A DNA stretch of 47,772 nt from Bacteroidota bacterium (GTDB lineage: Bacteria; Bacteroidota; Bacteroidia; 2-12-FULL-35-15), in contig SXIH01000041.1 in assembly GCA_005772895.1 (NCBI GenBank), positions 1-47,772 on the forward strand. The letters run 5' to 3'. The translations under genes were made by a program, and so were the position numbers. Position 1 is the first letter of the stretch. Each line of letters begins with the position of its first letter. Below the pieces are notes generated by a model, which was not told where the DNA came from, did no database searches, and worked only from the letters and a program-made list of their open reading frames with translations. Below are positions 10,201 to 17,672 of this stretch, piece by piece.

Positions 10201-12927
10201 GTGAACACTGCCACTACTTAAAGGGTCACCATAATTTGACCTCGTTTTAGATCCATCAGCATTCATCTCATCAATAAAAGTATAGTAATGATTGTCACTT
10301 AAAGTATTATCAATTCTTGAATTAAACGACAACTCAGCCATATACGTAGCAAAGTCGTTGTCAAAAAAGCCAGGATACATTAAAAGATCCATTTTATATA
10401 CTTCATGCGTATGCCTTTGCTGCTCTCTAGACATAAATGAAGAAAATGCCGAAAGATAGTTTTCCCAATAACTTGCCGGCACAGACGAATAATGACCTGT
10501 TCCATAACTGTAATTTACTACAATGGGTAAATTGATTCCATCCTTAACTGTCTTTTTCTTTAAACGCAATCCACCGGACTGGGCATTCATTGACATATTA
10601 AATGTCCTGTATAAAAGTTTAGGGTTAATATCTGTGTATCCATAATTTTGTTTGCTTTGAACCATGCTGCGAATCAGAGCTATTCTATTGTAGTTGACAA
10701 CATTAGGTAAACCCAGATCAACAAGAGAACTATTTGCAATCCATGCAGTTCTATCAGTAACAACATCAAAATTATCATTTTCATACTCAAGTTCGATTGA
10801 GCCTCCGGTGGGAATCGTCAATTTGGAAAGCGACCACGCATTTCTACCATTATTTGGAGCAGAAGGGTCATAATAATTACCCATTTCATCCTCTAAAACT
10901 AATGTATTATTAAACACAGTTTCATTACCTAAATAATCAAACTCCTGAGCATAATATGGAACGATAGATAGAGGAAGGTTTTCATCTTTGTAACGTTCTA
11001 TTTTAGCTGATTGACGAAGAGTAGGATATGCTGCGGCTTTATGAATTTCGTGCTTGTGAATTTCACCTAAAGATGGATTAAAGTCATAATCAAATTTATA
11101 AGATTTTTTATCGGTAGTGGTTAAATTATTCTCAGGAAAAAAATCGATTCCCAAAAGAGTTGTTTTCCCACGGCCAACGCCATAACCTGAAGCCGAAACA
11201 AGATAATTTGAAATATTAAACAAACTACCTGTATGGGCTGGATTAAAAGGGACGGTCTCTGCATCAGCATTATTTCTTATAAGGTAATTTGAAACAGCTA
11301 ATTCTTTTGTACTACCCTTTGCTGCATAATTAAAAACAATGGTATTTAATATTTTATCTGTCATTCGTTCTTTTACAATGACATTATCGTATTTTTTTGT
11401 TTCAACAGGATATTTAATAGTTAAAAGATCTCCTGCAACATTAGCTGGATCAGCATATACATATTCGAAATTATGAATATAATTTAGAGGCGTTTCGAAG
11501 TAATCGTGATCTACATCATATTTCTGGGAAGAAGTAAAATCAACTTCTTGAACAGGTGTAACTATTCTAGTTACATATGCTCTTTCTCTCATTAAAGATG
11601 AATATTTATCCGTTTGAGAAAAATTCAACCATTCTCTATGCGCAGGAACAGAAAAACTGCCCAGACCCGGAACCTCTTCTCTTTGAGTCGCTTCAGTATA
11701 TTCTATTCTTACCCAATCACCCGCATCTTGATCATCAGCTATTCCATTTGAATTTGAATCTACATAATCTGCACTGCGAATTTCTGTTAATAGCCATTCT
11801 GCTATATAATCTATTTTCCAAAACTCCCCATAAACAGCATTTGCTTCTGGGCCCATTCCTCCTCCACCTCCAGGAGGGCCATCAACAACATCTTTATATG
11901 ACAAAGGAATAGTGCTCCAAAAAGGGTCTTCTGTAAATAAATATTTTTGTCCACGCAAACCTCTCCCAAACACATACTGAGTACCATCTTCAGAAGTAAT
12001 AATAAATGATTTAAAATCTTCGTAACGAACTTTATAATCATCGGGATTTGATGATAAAATTTGATTTGCTTTTGCAAAACCTACTGATGGTGCACCATTT
12101 TCTCCTATCACTAACTTTTTAAAATATCTGTTGGGAACATATGGAGGAATTCCAATAGCTGAAGCTAGATTTCTATAATCATCGGTCAAATGATGAACTC
12201 CAAAACCATCTGTAAAACCGTTATGATTTTGTTCATTTATTCTTGAAAATTCCTGTTCAATTTCATACGTTTTTTTATCAAACCCGATTTTCCAAGGGGC
12301 AAATTCCGTCAAAACAAAATCCAGCGGACCACCATTTGTTCCATTGTTCCAAAAAGTATTAGACCCCAACCCCGGTATACTTATATGATAATTATCTGGA
12401 GTTAAATTACCCGCATCAATACCGTTATACAATAAATTTTTATTGTTACTGAATGGACTCATCGGTGAAGCAGAGGATGTCATAGATAATAAACCTGGAG
12501 GAATGATACTACCTTCAGAGTTTAGCATATCCACTTCAGCAGTAGTTGCAGTATAATCAGGTTCAAAAGCACCGTAATCTCTAACAATGCTACCGAAACT
12601 AATATTCCAGCCCAATCCAACTTCAGAAGATTTTTGACTTGGTTTTATTCCAGCTTGATAGTTCACCTGAATAGGAAAATTCATTGTTCTGCTTTTTACA
12701 TTAACAATTGGTATCGATAATGAAGCATCACCAGATTTGTTCAAGGATACAATATTATTTAAGTCAACTTCAGCAACAACGTTTTTCTTTTTTTGAAGAT
12801 CATTTGCAACTTCTGAATTTTTTAATTTTGCATTGGGTTTGTTTTCAGTTACCTGTGACACAAGAGAACTAGCAAAAATTAAAATCATTAATGTTGCTAA
12901 TAGATTTTTTGTAAAGAAGATGTTCAT
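4240..12927 (-). CDS. Giant secreted YD/RHS-repeat polymorphic toxin with GIY-YIG-like nuclease tip
   Basis: 2895 residues. Order: signal peptide (about 1-25); an N-terminal beta-rich region with GLGWN at 104-108, typical of Bacteroidota RHS proteins; YD-type repeats from about 1580; a jelly-roll, carbohydrate-binding-like segment at about 1430-1583; a helical non-YD insertion at about 2195-2423; the RHS core (TGQELDPETGYDYFDARYYS ... NPINRIDPTG) at about 2636-2692; a PT-linker-like stretch with a hydrophobic segment; then the tip at about 2799-2895. The tip has VYVS...VTKYVGITNNLARRAAEHL, EQALIE and GGTLLNKINSI, matching the GIY-YIG (Tox-URI) nuclease fold with its Arg, Glu and Asn. In this group the RHS shell encloses a C-terminal toxin released into a target cell. 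There is no T9SS sorting domain, so the exporter is unclear. Confidence 0.85.
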   Translation of the reverse strand: MNIFFTKNLLATLMILIFASSLVSQVTENKPNAKLKNSEVANDLQKKKNVVAEVDLNNIVSLNKSGDASLSIPIVNVKSRTMNFPIQVNYQAGIKPSQKSSEVGLGWNISFGSIVRDYGAFEPDYTATTAEVDMLNSEGSIIPPGLLSMTSSASPMSPFSNNKNLLYNGIDAGNLTPDNYHISIPGLGSNTFWNNGTNGGPLDFVLTEFAPWKIGFDKKTYEIEQEFSRINEQNHNGFTDGFGVHHLTDDYRNLASAIGIPPYVPNRYFKKLVIGENGAPSVGFAKANQILSSNPDDYKVRYEDFKSFIITSEDGTQYVFGRGLRGQKYLFTEDPFWSTIPLSYKDVVDGPPGGGGGMGPEANAVYGEFWKIDYIAEWLLTEIRSADYVDSNSNGIADDQDAGDWVRIEYTEATQREEVPGLGSFSVPAHREWLNFSQTDKYSSLMRERAYVTRIVTPVQEVDFTSSQKYDVDHDYFETPLNYIHNFEYVYADPANVAGDLLTIKYPVETKKYDNVIVKERMTDKILNTIVFNYAAKGSTKELAVSNYLIRNNADAETVPFNPAHTGSLFNISNYLVSASGYGVGRGKTTLLGIDFFPENNLTTTDKKSYKFDYDFNPSLGEIHKHEIHKAAAYPTLRQSAKIERYKDENLPLSIVPYYAQEFDYLGNETVFNNTLVLEDEMGNYYDPSAPNNGRNAWSLSKLTIPTGGSIELEYENDNFDVVTDRTAWIANSSLVDLGLPNVVNYNRIALIRSMVQSKQNYGYTDINPKLLYRTFNMSMNAQSGGLRLKKKTVKDGINLPIVVNYSYGTGHYSSVPASYWENYLSAFSSFMSREQQRHTHEVYKMDLLMYPGFFDNDFATYMAELSFNSRIDNTLSDNHYYTFIDEMNADGSKTRSNYGDPLSSGSVHYDFQTQAFLKGYIRKDLNLIITNDVDARHNIKLLKTENFSNTSTLISSSETNYSFDLKTPDKKISFKAMTLPSHAYPVYIHDYSGIHAWGDLVIMSDIPTGYFYASNLLSLGNLVVWPFLNINNPNHFIDLVDDMAAYTSSGTISSTRDTDYQLFASNLTRQQSIFTKVDAVTENYKGIVSKTEYSYLANGLLKSTIKYNSEKNNPGFTIPSSERMVTENIYAHEAYFGITSQFINKNMLSQKAAVNTGVISTAPLAIAYSSSSIQTWTNATDPKPDRSYVYNAPIAANGGLTSGSPLPFDYSYGAINDPKWQEENALINVNKFGQGKVSLDNNVYTRNVWGYNSETVKATIQFPDKYFDATYTGFEDLYDFDKTVEVSGGFMLVTAGGSCSIAPPGIGLNFKYYVDNTTGLFNINDDVIVYPNPNINTCWPITGGWITAPFKTKIENISASTFPGTTISTCYGGTGLPDLTNNTTILCFNDAIPGIYFNPVGSKISKLQKTPYLPIESDLDEFWYNINADNRSKVNNAGRTGTKAFYLASRINSSKPNQKTPVRPVHVEKALVSTPMPYIASCWIRTNRIGPHGGPPIPGASTLMLSYTVWNEARTTVLYSGSTPISGLTNQWNYFEIEIPVTQISNGQWLDVMVENSTIITSTSEKIYVDDMLIYPKGAKYEYNSCDKFLNITHMTDANDRTVTNTYDNWARVSRTYDANNQLTKQFKYFTTANILANHNYEEVQTFIDGSAFNKTRQYFDGIGKLKQTAINEPSHDRKLVSTIDYDNQGRPIKQYNTLGVSGQTFGNKIVSGYAASLQAIYGSPYTYVQTEYKGEPGSTVSKLHRQHTLSEADVYKEFTDGGNLLSELNFLGISYNDNELLKQTQIDEDGNVTETFKDKVGQTIASRTAIGVPYTFDASGAIVWGSGTIDYATTYFIYDLAGHLVKTIDPENKATEYFYNSANQMIKEIHPDKGTIEYRYDSFGRLRFRKDNSDKDAITSGLFADIFTYNKYDVWGRLLESGKEKIATGGTVIFDNDSFINDGEYPLPTSAGVEIHKQWVYDNSKTDNTINRVSKDRALSGHYLSGTVYIANETDENTYTYTNNGQVSTKTFNFSGLSQLQQLTYTYNRGGLPITTQYKNLSEPLYDFIETISYDDMGRIKESQSGKNILTLLPDASYKYDAMGNLLVKSVCENTGNPADPFREYIANNYNIRGEQTLQIAKNFRYKLDYDKRGNINSQTWSNNYFDNTASTTPFVQHKYDYYYDAMNRLTGANYMEVNSTNDPYSNYPNSILIPQDDFICGPYIPDLFAVKSALGTIKEYSSITTINQRLLQIDSTLTDSLAVDVIIMDSLSMTGNLIKQISASIDSVYSVPLDSLIVSDPSPSISKLTQISTYTKQNFDISSKFEKDIRRVISHPKWTHQQKINKINAKKDSLKLVDKDPQIIIYVKQSYDDIIKFIEQNLSRSDLTLEQKLLAIDRYLGILETDLSISHDLVLTIDKVFIPIICIINTPATALNPLDDPLIGLTYPAVGRKYDNEYYYSKVGNFNQLNRYDDNALLTSQGYTYPVVNNQLSNVSFYEPSGSTVSNYTYDTNGNLTADSRSNLTSIVYNPYNMPVEAQKVGGFDTRYRYDIGNQRSVKTLPSLLQEFYVGNVVVAETGKPKQYHINSGYVELDNANNLIRKYSINDWLGTTRTIIDEAGGIVSSRDHYPFGKIMPMREFESDLEGKRFQFTGQELDPETGYDYFDARYYSRELGRFLSTDPMLDERIGLTPYNYVQNNPINRIDPTGAKDIIRIDTKKKRVDVTTNKDEKDQVILDGKYAGEFSKTESQKITTAHGYRVTVHPEDPKQKDAVGMGATDAVASWVAGGVVFKLLGAGLKGLWAINASRTATTGSNVVYVSVEAGVTKYVGITNNLARRAAEHLTAKGIRIEPLMQGLSRTDARAVEQALIEIHGLGKNGGTLLNKINSIAITNPSYGAQLQRGYDLLKSIGY

Positions 12928-12970
12928 AGAAGATGGAGTTATGTTTAGGAACGCAAGATATATTAATTAA

Positions 12971-13004
12971 AATATCTTAATAACTTAAGTTATTAACAGA
13001 TATT
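12971..13004. promoter_or_regulatory. AT-rich palindrome upstream of the RHS gene
   Basis: An 18-bp perfect palindrome, TAATAACTTAAGTTATTA (12978-12995), is extended by outer arms AATATCT (12971-12977) and AGATATT (12998-13004) with a 2-nt bulge. It lies 44-77 bp before the ATG of the RHS toxin gene and after the gspF stop. There is no T-run on either strand, so it looks more like an operator or a leader hairpin than an intrinsic terminator. Confidence 0.45.
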
Positions 13005-13076
13005 CAACAAAACGAGAAATTTAAAAGGAATAGTATTTATAAGTATTACAACTTATGAACAGTGAGAGTTTTTTAA

Positions 13077-14222
13077 TTATCCAACAGCACTGCTCATTTG
13101 AAATAGAGGAAGATACATGGCAACTAAAATTGCTCCTACTATGAAACCTAATAAAATAATCATTAATGGCTCAATCAAACTTCCTAAAATACTTGTTTGA
13201 TGTTCCACTTCATCTGAGTATTGTTTAGCCAACTTCCCAAACATAGTATCGAGTTGATTTACTTCTTCAGCAACTTTGATAAGAGAAATCATACGTTTAT
13301 TATAAATTTTAAATTTCGCTAAACTAGTGTGTAATGGCTGCCCTTTCATAATATCTTGCTGAATTATTTCCAGCGAAATTTCAATTGGATAAAAGCTAAT
13401 CATTTTTTTAACCAACTCTATCGCACTAACAAGTGGTGTTTTAGCGCTTATAAGCAGGTTCATTGATTGACAAAACCTCGCTAAGTATATTTTCCTAATC
13501 ATTGAATTAATAATTGGAGTTCGTAAAAGAAGATTAGCGCTGGATTTTCTAAACCAAATAGTTTGTCTCTGACTATATAAAAAAACTATTAATAAAGTTA
13601 AAATAATAAAAAAGTAAAATGAATAATTTGAAAATGCGTCAGATAAACGAATAATCAATTTTGTAAAATATGGTAACTCTCCTTTAAAACGCTTAAAAAC
13701 ATCTGCAAACATTGGCACAACAAATTTCATCATAAAAAAAATGGCACCAAATGATGTAAGAAAAACAATAGCAGGGTAAGAAAGTGCGCTTGTAAGTTGT
13801 CGTTTTTGTTGAATCTTTTTTGCAAAAAACTCACTAAGCTCTTGAAGCACCTCTATCAGTCTACCACTCTCTTCACCAATTTGGATGCTATAATACTCAT
13901 AGGCTGAAAACATTCCTGTTTTTTCTACTGCATTTGATAAACTAGCACCAGACACAATAGATTCTTTTATATTAGAAAATAAGATTTTATCCTTCTCTTT
14001 TGCTTGCTCTTCTTCTATTAACTCAATTGCAGATCTAATGTCTATTCCCGATGTAAATAAAATAGACAATTCAGAATAAAAACGTTCTTTCTTTCTATCA
14101 CTAAAACTTGAACCAAAGAATTTAATATCCTTATTCAAAAAATCAAAAGCTCCTTTATCATTCGATTTTGAATCGATTGGCTTTGAAGAATTTTTTAATT
14201 TATTTAAATCAACTTTCGACAT
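13077..14222 (-). CDS. GspF/PilC-type inner-membrane platform protein
   Basis: 381 residues with the duplicated T2SSF fold. The first copy (about residues 45-165) reads FYSELSILFTSGIDIRSAIELI and GESGRLIEVLQELSEFF; the second (about 250-370) reads FCQSMNLLISAKTPLVSAIELV and LDTMFGKLAKQYSDEVE. Hydrophobic segments near 150-175, 200-220 and 350-375 give the usual three membrane helices. It couples the cytoplasmic ATPase to pilin insertion. It is the last gene of the operon that begins near 16945, starting 3 bp after the preceding pseudopilin stop. Length and both domains are complete. Confidence 0.9.
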   Translation of the reverse strand: MSKVDLNKLKNSSKPIDSKSNDKGAFDFLNKDIKFFGSSFSDRKKERFYSELSILFTSGIDIRSAIELIEEEQAKEKDKILFSNIKESIVSGASLSNAVEKTGMFSAYEYYSIQIGEESGRLIEVLQELSEFFAKKIQQKRQLTSALSYPAIVFLTSFGAIFFMMKFVVPMFADVFKRFKGELPYFTKLIIRLSDAFSNYSFYFFIILTLLIVFLYSQRQTIWFRKSSANLLLRTPIINSMIRKIYLARFCQSMNLLISAKTPLVSAIELVKKMISFYPIEISLEIIQQDIMKGQPLHTSLAKFKIYNKRMISLIKVAEEVNQLDTMFGKLAKQYSDEVEHQTSILGSLIEPLMIILLGFIVGAILVAMYLPLFQMSSAVG

Positions 14223-14224
14223 GC

Positions 14225-14722
14225 TTAATTATTATGAAGATTTCTGAAATCAGCATTTACCATTGTAACTGCATCGTACGTTTTATGAAATTCAAAATGT
14301 TCTAATTCACCTAATACTTCTGCATCAAATGAAAATGAAACCAACAACTTATTTTCTGCATCTCCATCGTTCAAAACAAAATTTGGAGCAACATTTACAG
14401 GCATTAAATTAAAAGTGTCAACTACAGCATCTGAATTTCTTAAAATATATCTTTCCACAAAATTATATTCCAAAATTTCATTGAATTCTGTGACAATTAT
14501 CAATTTATTCTCGTTAAAATGTATACTATTCGCTTTCTCAATATCATTATTTAAAATAGAATTAAATTGTAATGCATCAACAAGTTCTTCTTTAATTAAT
14601 TTATAATTCATATACTGTTTACTTATCATTGTGTAACTCATATAACAAAAAGTAATAACAATACTACTGATAATCATTCCAATCAGCAACTCAATTAATG
14701 TAAATGCTTTAAATTTTTGCAT
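14225..14722 (-). CDS. Minor pseudopilin (GspJ-like)
   Basis: 165 residues beginning MQKFKAFTLIELLIGMIISSIVITF, a textbook prepilin signal with Phe+1 and Glu+5 except for Ala instead of Gly before the cleavage site. The remainder is a globular domain of alternating strands (LQFNSILNNDIEKANSIHF ... ILEYNFVERYILRNSD), as in GspJ/GspH-type minor pseudopilins that form the pseudopilus tip. Its ATG overlaps the TAA of the previous gene (TAATG at 14720-14724), showing coupling. The precise letter (GspJ against GspH) is inferred from order and size. Confidence 0.8.
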   Translation of the reverse strand: MQKFKAFTLIELLIGMIISSIVITFCYMSYTMISKQYMNYKLIKEELVDALQFNSILNNDIEKANSIHFNENKLIIVTEFNEILEYNFVERYILRNSDAVVDTFNLMPVNVAPNFVLNDGDAENKLLVSFSFDAEVLGELEHFEFHKTYDAVTMVNADFRNLHNN

Positions 14723-15072
14723 TATTCTGTAAATATCAATTCGTTTCGAACACCAATAGGTTTTCCACTTTTATCAAATACAATAAGTGAAAGCCTATAT
14801 AAATTTTCACTTTGAGATATCTTCATTATTATCTTTCTTATCATATAGTCACCTATCATTTTTTCTACGTCTATAAAATTTTTCTCCATTTTTATTTGCT
14901 CGGCTTCTTTATTCAACATCAAAATTGCTTTAAACTTAAACCGTTGCTTGTCAGAATTCAAAACATTGGAATAAATCATGGTTCCTACTCCTAAACAAAC
15001 AATTATAATAACCATAGCAACTAATGATTCTATTAATGTACCTGCTTTTAGTTTCAAGCCTAGTTTTTCCAT
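14722..15072 (-). CDS. Minor pseudopilin (GspI-like)
   Basis: 116 residues starting MEKLGLKLKAGTLIESLVAMVIIIVCLGVGTMIYS. The leader KLKAG, then TLIESLVAM with Glu+5 conserved, and the hydrophobic helix match GspI/PilV-type minor pilins, where xLIEVLVA is characteristic. The short C-terminal part is a compact beta region (MIRKIIMKISQSENLYRLSLIVFDKSG). It overlaps the upstream gene by 13 bp and the downstream gene by 1 bp, so it is made as part of one polycistron with the other minor pilins. Confidence 0.8.
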   Translation of the reverse strand: MEKLGLKLKAGTLIESLVAMVIIIVCLGVGTMIYSNVLNSDKQRFKFKAILMLNKEAEQIKMEKNFIDVEKMIGDYMIRKIIMKISQSENLYRLSLIVFDKSGKPIGVRNELIFTE

Positions 15073-16322
15073 TTAACAACTTTTTTAATAGTCGACCCAT
15101 CTGCTAAGTTAACTCCAACAAAATATTTCGACAACTTAGAACGATCAACCTCTACATTTAGTAAATGATTTTCATAAACAGAAGTAGCTGTTTTTAATAG
15201 TATCTTATCATTCATTATACTTCCATAAATTGTTCCTTTTACGTCAACATAACCATTAGAGTATATTTGACCATAAACAAGGCTCTTTTCAGCTAATATT
15301 AATCCAGCTTGTTTTAGATCTTCTGCTTTTTTGTAAATAAATATATTTCCTATAACTGTATCATTATCACTTAAAACAATTGCTGCAACATTGGGTGATT
15401 GGCTAGCTCTTACAAGACCAATAACACTTGGGTAAATTAGTGCGACATTTTTTCCAATTATTACAGAATCTGAAGCAAAAATTTGCACATTTCCTTTGAA
15501 TTCTTTTTCAACAATTACTTTAGGTGAAAAAATTAACACATCATGCAAGATTGCCGTAGATGAAATAGTAACTTGCTTATCAGAAATAATTACGATGTTT
15601 CCTGAATAACACCCTTCGAAAACTCGTATAGAATTTTTGCTTTTAAATATTAGTGACTTATTTAAGAAGCTGTTTTCCAAACTATCTCCTGATAATTCGT
15701 TTTCGAGAAAAATAATGCTATCATTCTCGGAAATCTGTCTTTTAGAAAATACAGTTTGAATATGTTCAATAATATCTTTATTAAACTCAGGTAGGGTAGT
15801 ATCGCTTTGCTTTATCGAACCTTCTATTAAATTATTGCCGACAAAATTTTGTCCTTCTATATATGCACTTTTAACACCTGCTTTAGGTAAAAAGACTGCT
15901 CCTTTTATTTTTGTTTTACCACAAAGGGCAAGAGGCTTCTTTTTATCGGATAAGTATAAACTATATATATTAGAATCATCCACATTGAATCCTAAAAGTG
16001 CTATCCTTAAAAAAGATGTATTCTTAAATATGGCTTTTGAAATTGCAATTTCATATGCACCCCAACACTTTCTTGTAAGCTCAACACTATCAACTTCTTG
16101 TTCATATAAATCAATTGTTTTTGTTTCATTAAGGCTAACTAGTGATTGTTTTGAAAGCAATAAATTTAACCCAGAATCTGCATTGAGTTGCAATTTTTGG
16201 TTAATCTCAAATGTTTCGAATTGAATATGAGTTAGGTAAGAGAATAGTATAAGAGAGCTGCTGACAATTGCAATAATTAAGGAAATTACTATTGCATAAA
16301 ATAAAGATCCTGCCTTGATCAT
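15060..16322 (-). CDS. PilX/GspK-like minor pilin with beta-helix-like ectodomain
   Basis: 420 residues. MIKAGSLFYAIVISLIIAIVSSSLILFSYL resembles the N-terminus of PilX/GspK-type proteins: short leader, Gly, one long hydrophobic helix, then a polar helix with 'QLNADSGLNLLLS'. The body holds many short valine/isoleucine-rich strands (VFEGCYSGNIVIISDKQVTISS, GLILAEKSLVYGQIYSNGYV), as in bactofilin or right-handed beta-helix folds. It overlaps the next gene by 13 bp and the MORN gene by 4 bp (ATGA). It probably sits at or near the tip of the pseudopilus outside the inner membrane. The +5 glutamate of GspG-type pilins is absent, which is also the case in GspK. Confidence 0.65.
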   Translation of the reverse strand: MIKAGSLFYAIVISLIIAIVSSSLILFSYLTHIQFETFEINQKLQLNADSGLNLLLSKQSLVSLNETKTIDLYEQEVDSVELTRKCWGAYEIAISKAIFKNTSFLRIALLGFNVDDSNIYSLYLSDKKKPLALCGKTKIKGAVFLPKAGVKSAYIEGQNFVGNNLIEGSIKQSDTTLPEFNKDIIEHIQTVFSKRQISENDSIIFLENELSGDSLENSFLNKSLIFKSKNSIRVFEGCYSGNIVIISDKQVTISSTAILHDVLIFSPKVIVEKEFKGNVQIFASDSVIIGKNVALIYPSVIGLVRASQSPNVAAIVLSDNDTVIGNIFIYKKAEDLKQAGLILAEKSLVYGQIYSNGYVDVKGTIYGSIMNDKILLKTATSVYENHLLNVEVDRSKLSKYFVGVNLADGSTIKKVVKWKN

Positions 16323-16945
16323 TTATCTGCTGTCTTATTTTCTTTTGATTTCTCTTTCTTTTTAAACAAAGACTTGCACTTGTCTTTAAATGTTTTCTTT
16401 GTTTGCACATTAGAATCATCAATTTTCAAAATAACCTCTATTCCTTTTTGATAGTTCTTATTACTTACAACTTTGCCTTTCTCATAAACTATTTTTGTAC
16501 CGTTTAGTTCACCATTTTTATAGTTAGATTCTTCTATCAAATCACCAAATTCGTTGTATTTTTTATACACACCATCTTTTACTCCTTTTTTCCAATTTGT
16601 GATTTCAGAAATCTTCCCAGACGTGAACCAACTAGTCCATTTAGAGGTTTTCAATCCGTTTTTAAAAGTGCCCTTTTCTTTTAAATTTTTAGATAGATAA
16701 TACGCAGTATAGTTGCCATTTAAAACTTTCCCATCGAAGCCGCCTTTTGTTTCAATGATTTTATTGGACGAATACCAGTAATATGTTAGATTCTCATTTA
16801 ATACAATTTTTTTCTGTTCCGAGAGTACATCTGCTTTAACAGTATAGTCGGGATAAATAATATAGATTGAAGAAATTGGGTTTTGCTTTGTTTGAGCAAA
16901 ACTAACATTTGAAAAAATAATAAACAGGAGTAAAAAGAGTCTCAT
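16319..16945 (-). CDS. Secreted MORN-repeat (YwqK-like) protein
   Basis: 208 residues. Signal peptide MRLFLLLFIIFSNVSFAQ, then four to five MORN-2 type units (GKVLNGNYTAYYLSKNLKEKG, NGLKTSKWTSWFTSGKISEI, KGVKDGVYKKYNEFGDLIEE, NGELNGTKIVYEKGKVV) and a lysine-rich tail. RefSeq-style names for such proteins ('toxin-antitoxin YwqK family antitoxin') are misleading; here the protein is predicted to be periplasmic. It is the first gene of the minor pilin - gspF operon, overlapping the PilX-like gene by 4 bp. The link to pilus assembly is inferred only from that overlap. Confidence 0.75.
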   Translation of the reverse strand: MRLFLLLFIIFSNVSFAQTKQNPISSIYIIYPDYTVKADVLSEQKKIVLNENLTYYWYSSNKIIETKGGFDGKVLNGNYTAYYLSKNLKEKGTFKNGLKTSKWTSWFTSGKISEITNWKKGVKDGVYKKYNEFGDLIEESNYKNGELNGTKIVYEKGKVVSNKNYQKGIEVILKIDDSNVQTKKTFKDKCKSLFKKKEKSKENKTADK

Positions 16946-16970
16946 AACTTCATTAACTTTAAAAGCAGAC

Positions 16971-16978
16971 CAAATCTA
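16971..16978 (-). promoter_or_regulatory. Probable -7 box of the minor pilin operon
   Basis: On the minus strand TAGATTTG matches the Bacteroidota -7 consensus TAnnTTTG and lies 26 bp before the ATG at 16945. No good -33 TTTG is present at the right distance, so the call is tentative. Confidence 0.45.
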
Positions 16979-17185
16979 TTAAAAGAAATTTAGATTGGCT
17001 AATATTCTTTTTAAGAAGAGCATATTATCATATAATAAAATTTCAGCGTTACATTATCTTTGTGTATATTTATAGCGAAAAGGCATTGGTTTCGATTGGG
17101 TTTTCATCCTGTTACTGATGTCTTTTTCAATTTAAACAACTGTTCCCTTATGTATCCTTAGCATAAACACATGTTTTTCTTTGAT

Positions 17186-17245
17186 CATCACTTGGTTTTC
17201 ATTTGGTCAACGCTTGGTTTTCGTTTGGTTAGCATTTGATTTTAT
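17186..17245. repeat. 22-bp tandem repeat, about 2.7 copies
   Basis: Units at 17186-17207 and 17208-17229 share CTTGGTTTTC(A/G)TTTGGT with the same 22-bp spacing. A decayed third unit follows (GCATTTGATTTTATG). Related TTGGTTT words occur at about 17083-17105 and 17265-17290. Confidence 0.6.
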
Positions 17246-17534
17246 GAGATTATCCTTTGAATCCAATTTGGTTAACAATGGATTTGGATTGATTAATTTA
17301 AAAGATGAATAAATAGTGTTTGATTGTTTGAAGAAAATAGACTTTTTCAACAAATTGTTTTTAAAACATTATTGAGAATTTAAAATTACAACGGCTTTTA
17401 AAATAATTACTCTGTGATAGAAAATTGATTATATTTGAACACAATTATACTTTATATATTCAATTTGTTTACCAATTATTGAAGGTAAATCTTTGAAATA
17501 GCTGATTTTATTATCAACCTAGGCTTATAGAGCG

Positions 17535-17553
17535 TTCCCGTCCAGACCGCTCA
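17535..17553 (+). other. Fragment resembling the 3' end of tRNA-Asp (possible attachment-site remnant)
   Basis: The sequence TCCCGTCCAGACCGC (within 17535-17553) equals the 3' end (T-stem plus acceptor strand) of Bacteroidota tRNA-Asp as I remember it (…TTCGAGTCCCGTCCAGACCGC). It is followed at once by a terminator hairpin, as after an intact tRNA gene. The upstream part of the tRNA is missing. This is how the distal att site of a tRNA-integrated element looks. Confidence 0.5.
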
Positions 17554-17562
17554 AAATGCAAG

Positions 17563-17590
17563 AGTCCCGAAGAAATTCGGGACTTTTTTG
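17563..17590 (+). terminator. Intrinsic terminator without a plus-strand gene before it
   Basis: A 9-bp stem AGTCCCGAA / TTCGGGACT with a GAAA loop is followed by TTTTTTG on the plus strand. No plus-strand gene precedes it; it seems to belong to the tRNA-like fragment just upstream. In the minus direction it would have only a weak U-tract for the toxin-antitoxin pair. Confidence 0.75.
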
Positions 17591-17672
17591 TTTATTATAA
17601 ATTTACCATCTTAAGATTGATTTTCTTCGGCTGATTCCTGTGATGTAGAGAATATATTAAAAGGCGATTTGT

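Larger units (their letters stand above)
16946..17672. other. Gene-free 727-bp stretch with decayed repeats
   Basis: No supported reading frame on either strand. It contains the promoter-like box of the pilus operon, a degenerate region rich in TTGGTTTTC words, a 22-bp tandem repeat (17186-17245) and, near the right end, the tRNA-Asp-like fragment plus terminator (17535-17591). The composition suggests remains of an insertion boundary rather than an ordinary spacer. Confidence 0.6.

Noticed and set aside
11577..12077. Open frames on both strands inside the RHS gene
   Set aside because: Their composition is unlike real proteins and they overlap well-supported RHS coding sequence.
16319..16945. 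Antitoxin role for the MORN/YwqK-like protein
   Set aside because: It has a signal peptide and belongs to a pilus operon; the 'antitoxin' name of this family is not supported here by any toxin neighbour.
17521..17560. Complete tRNA gene
   Set aside because: Only the 3' end resembles tRNA-Asp; no D-arm, anticodon arm or T-loop can be folded upstream on either strand.
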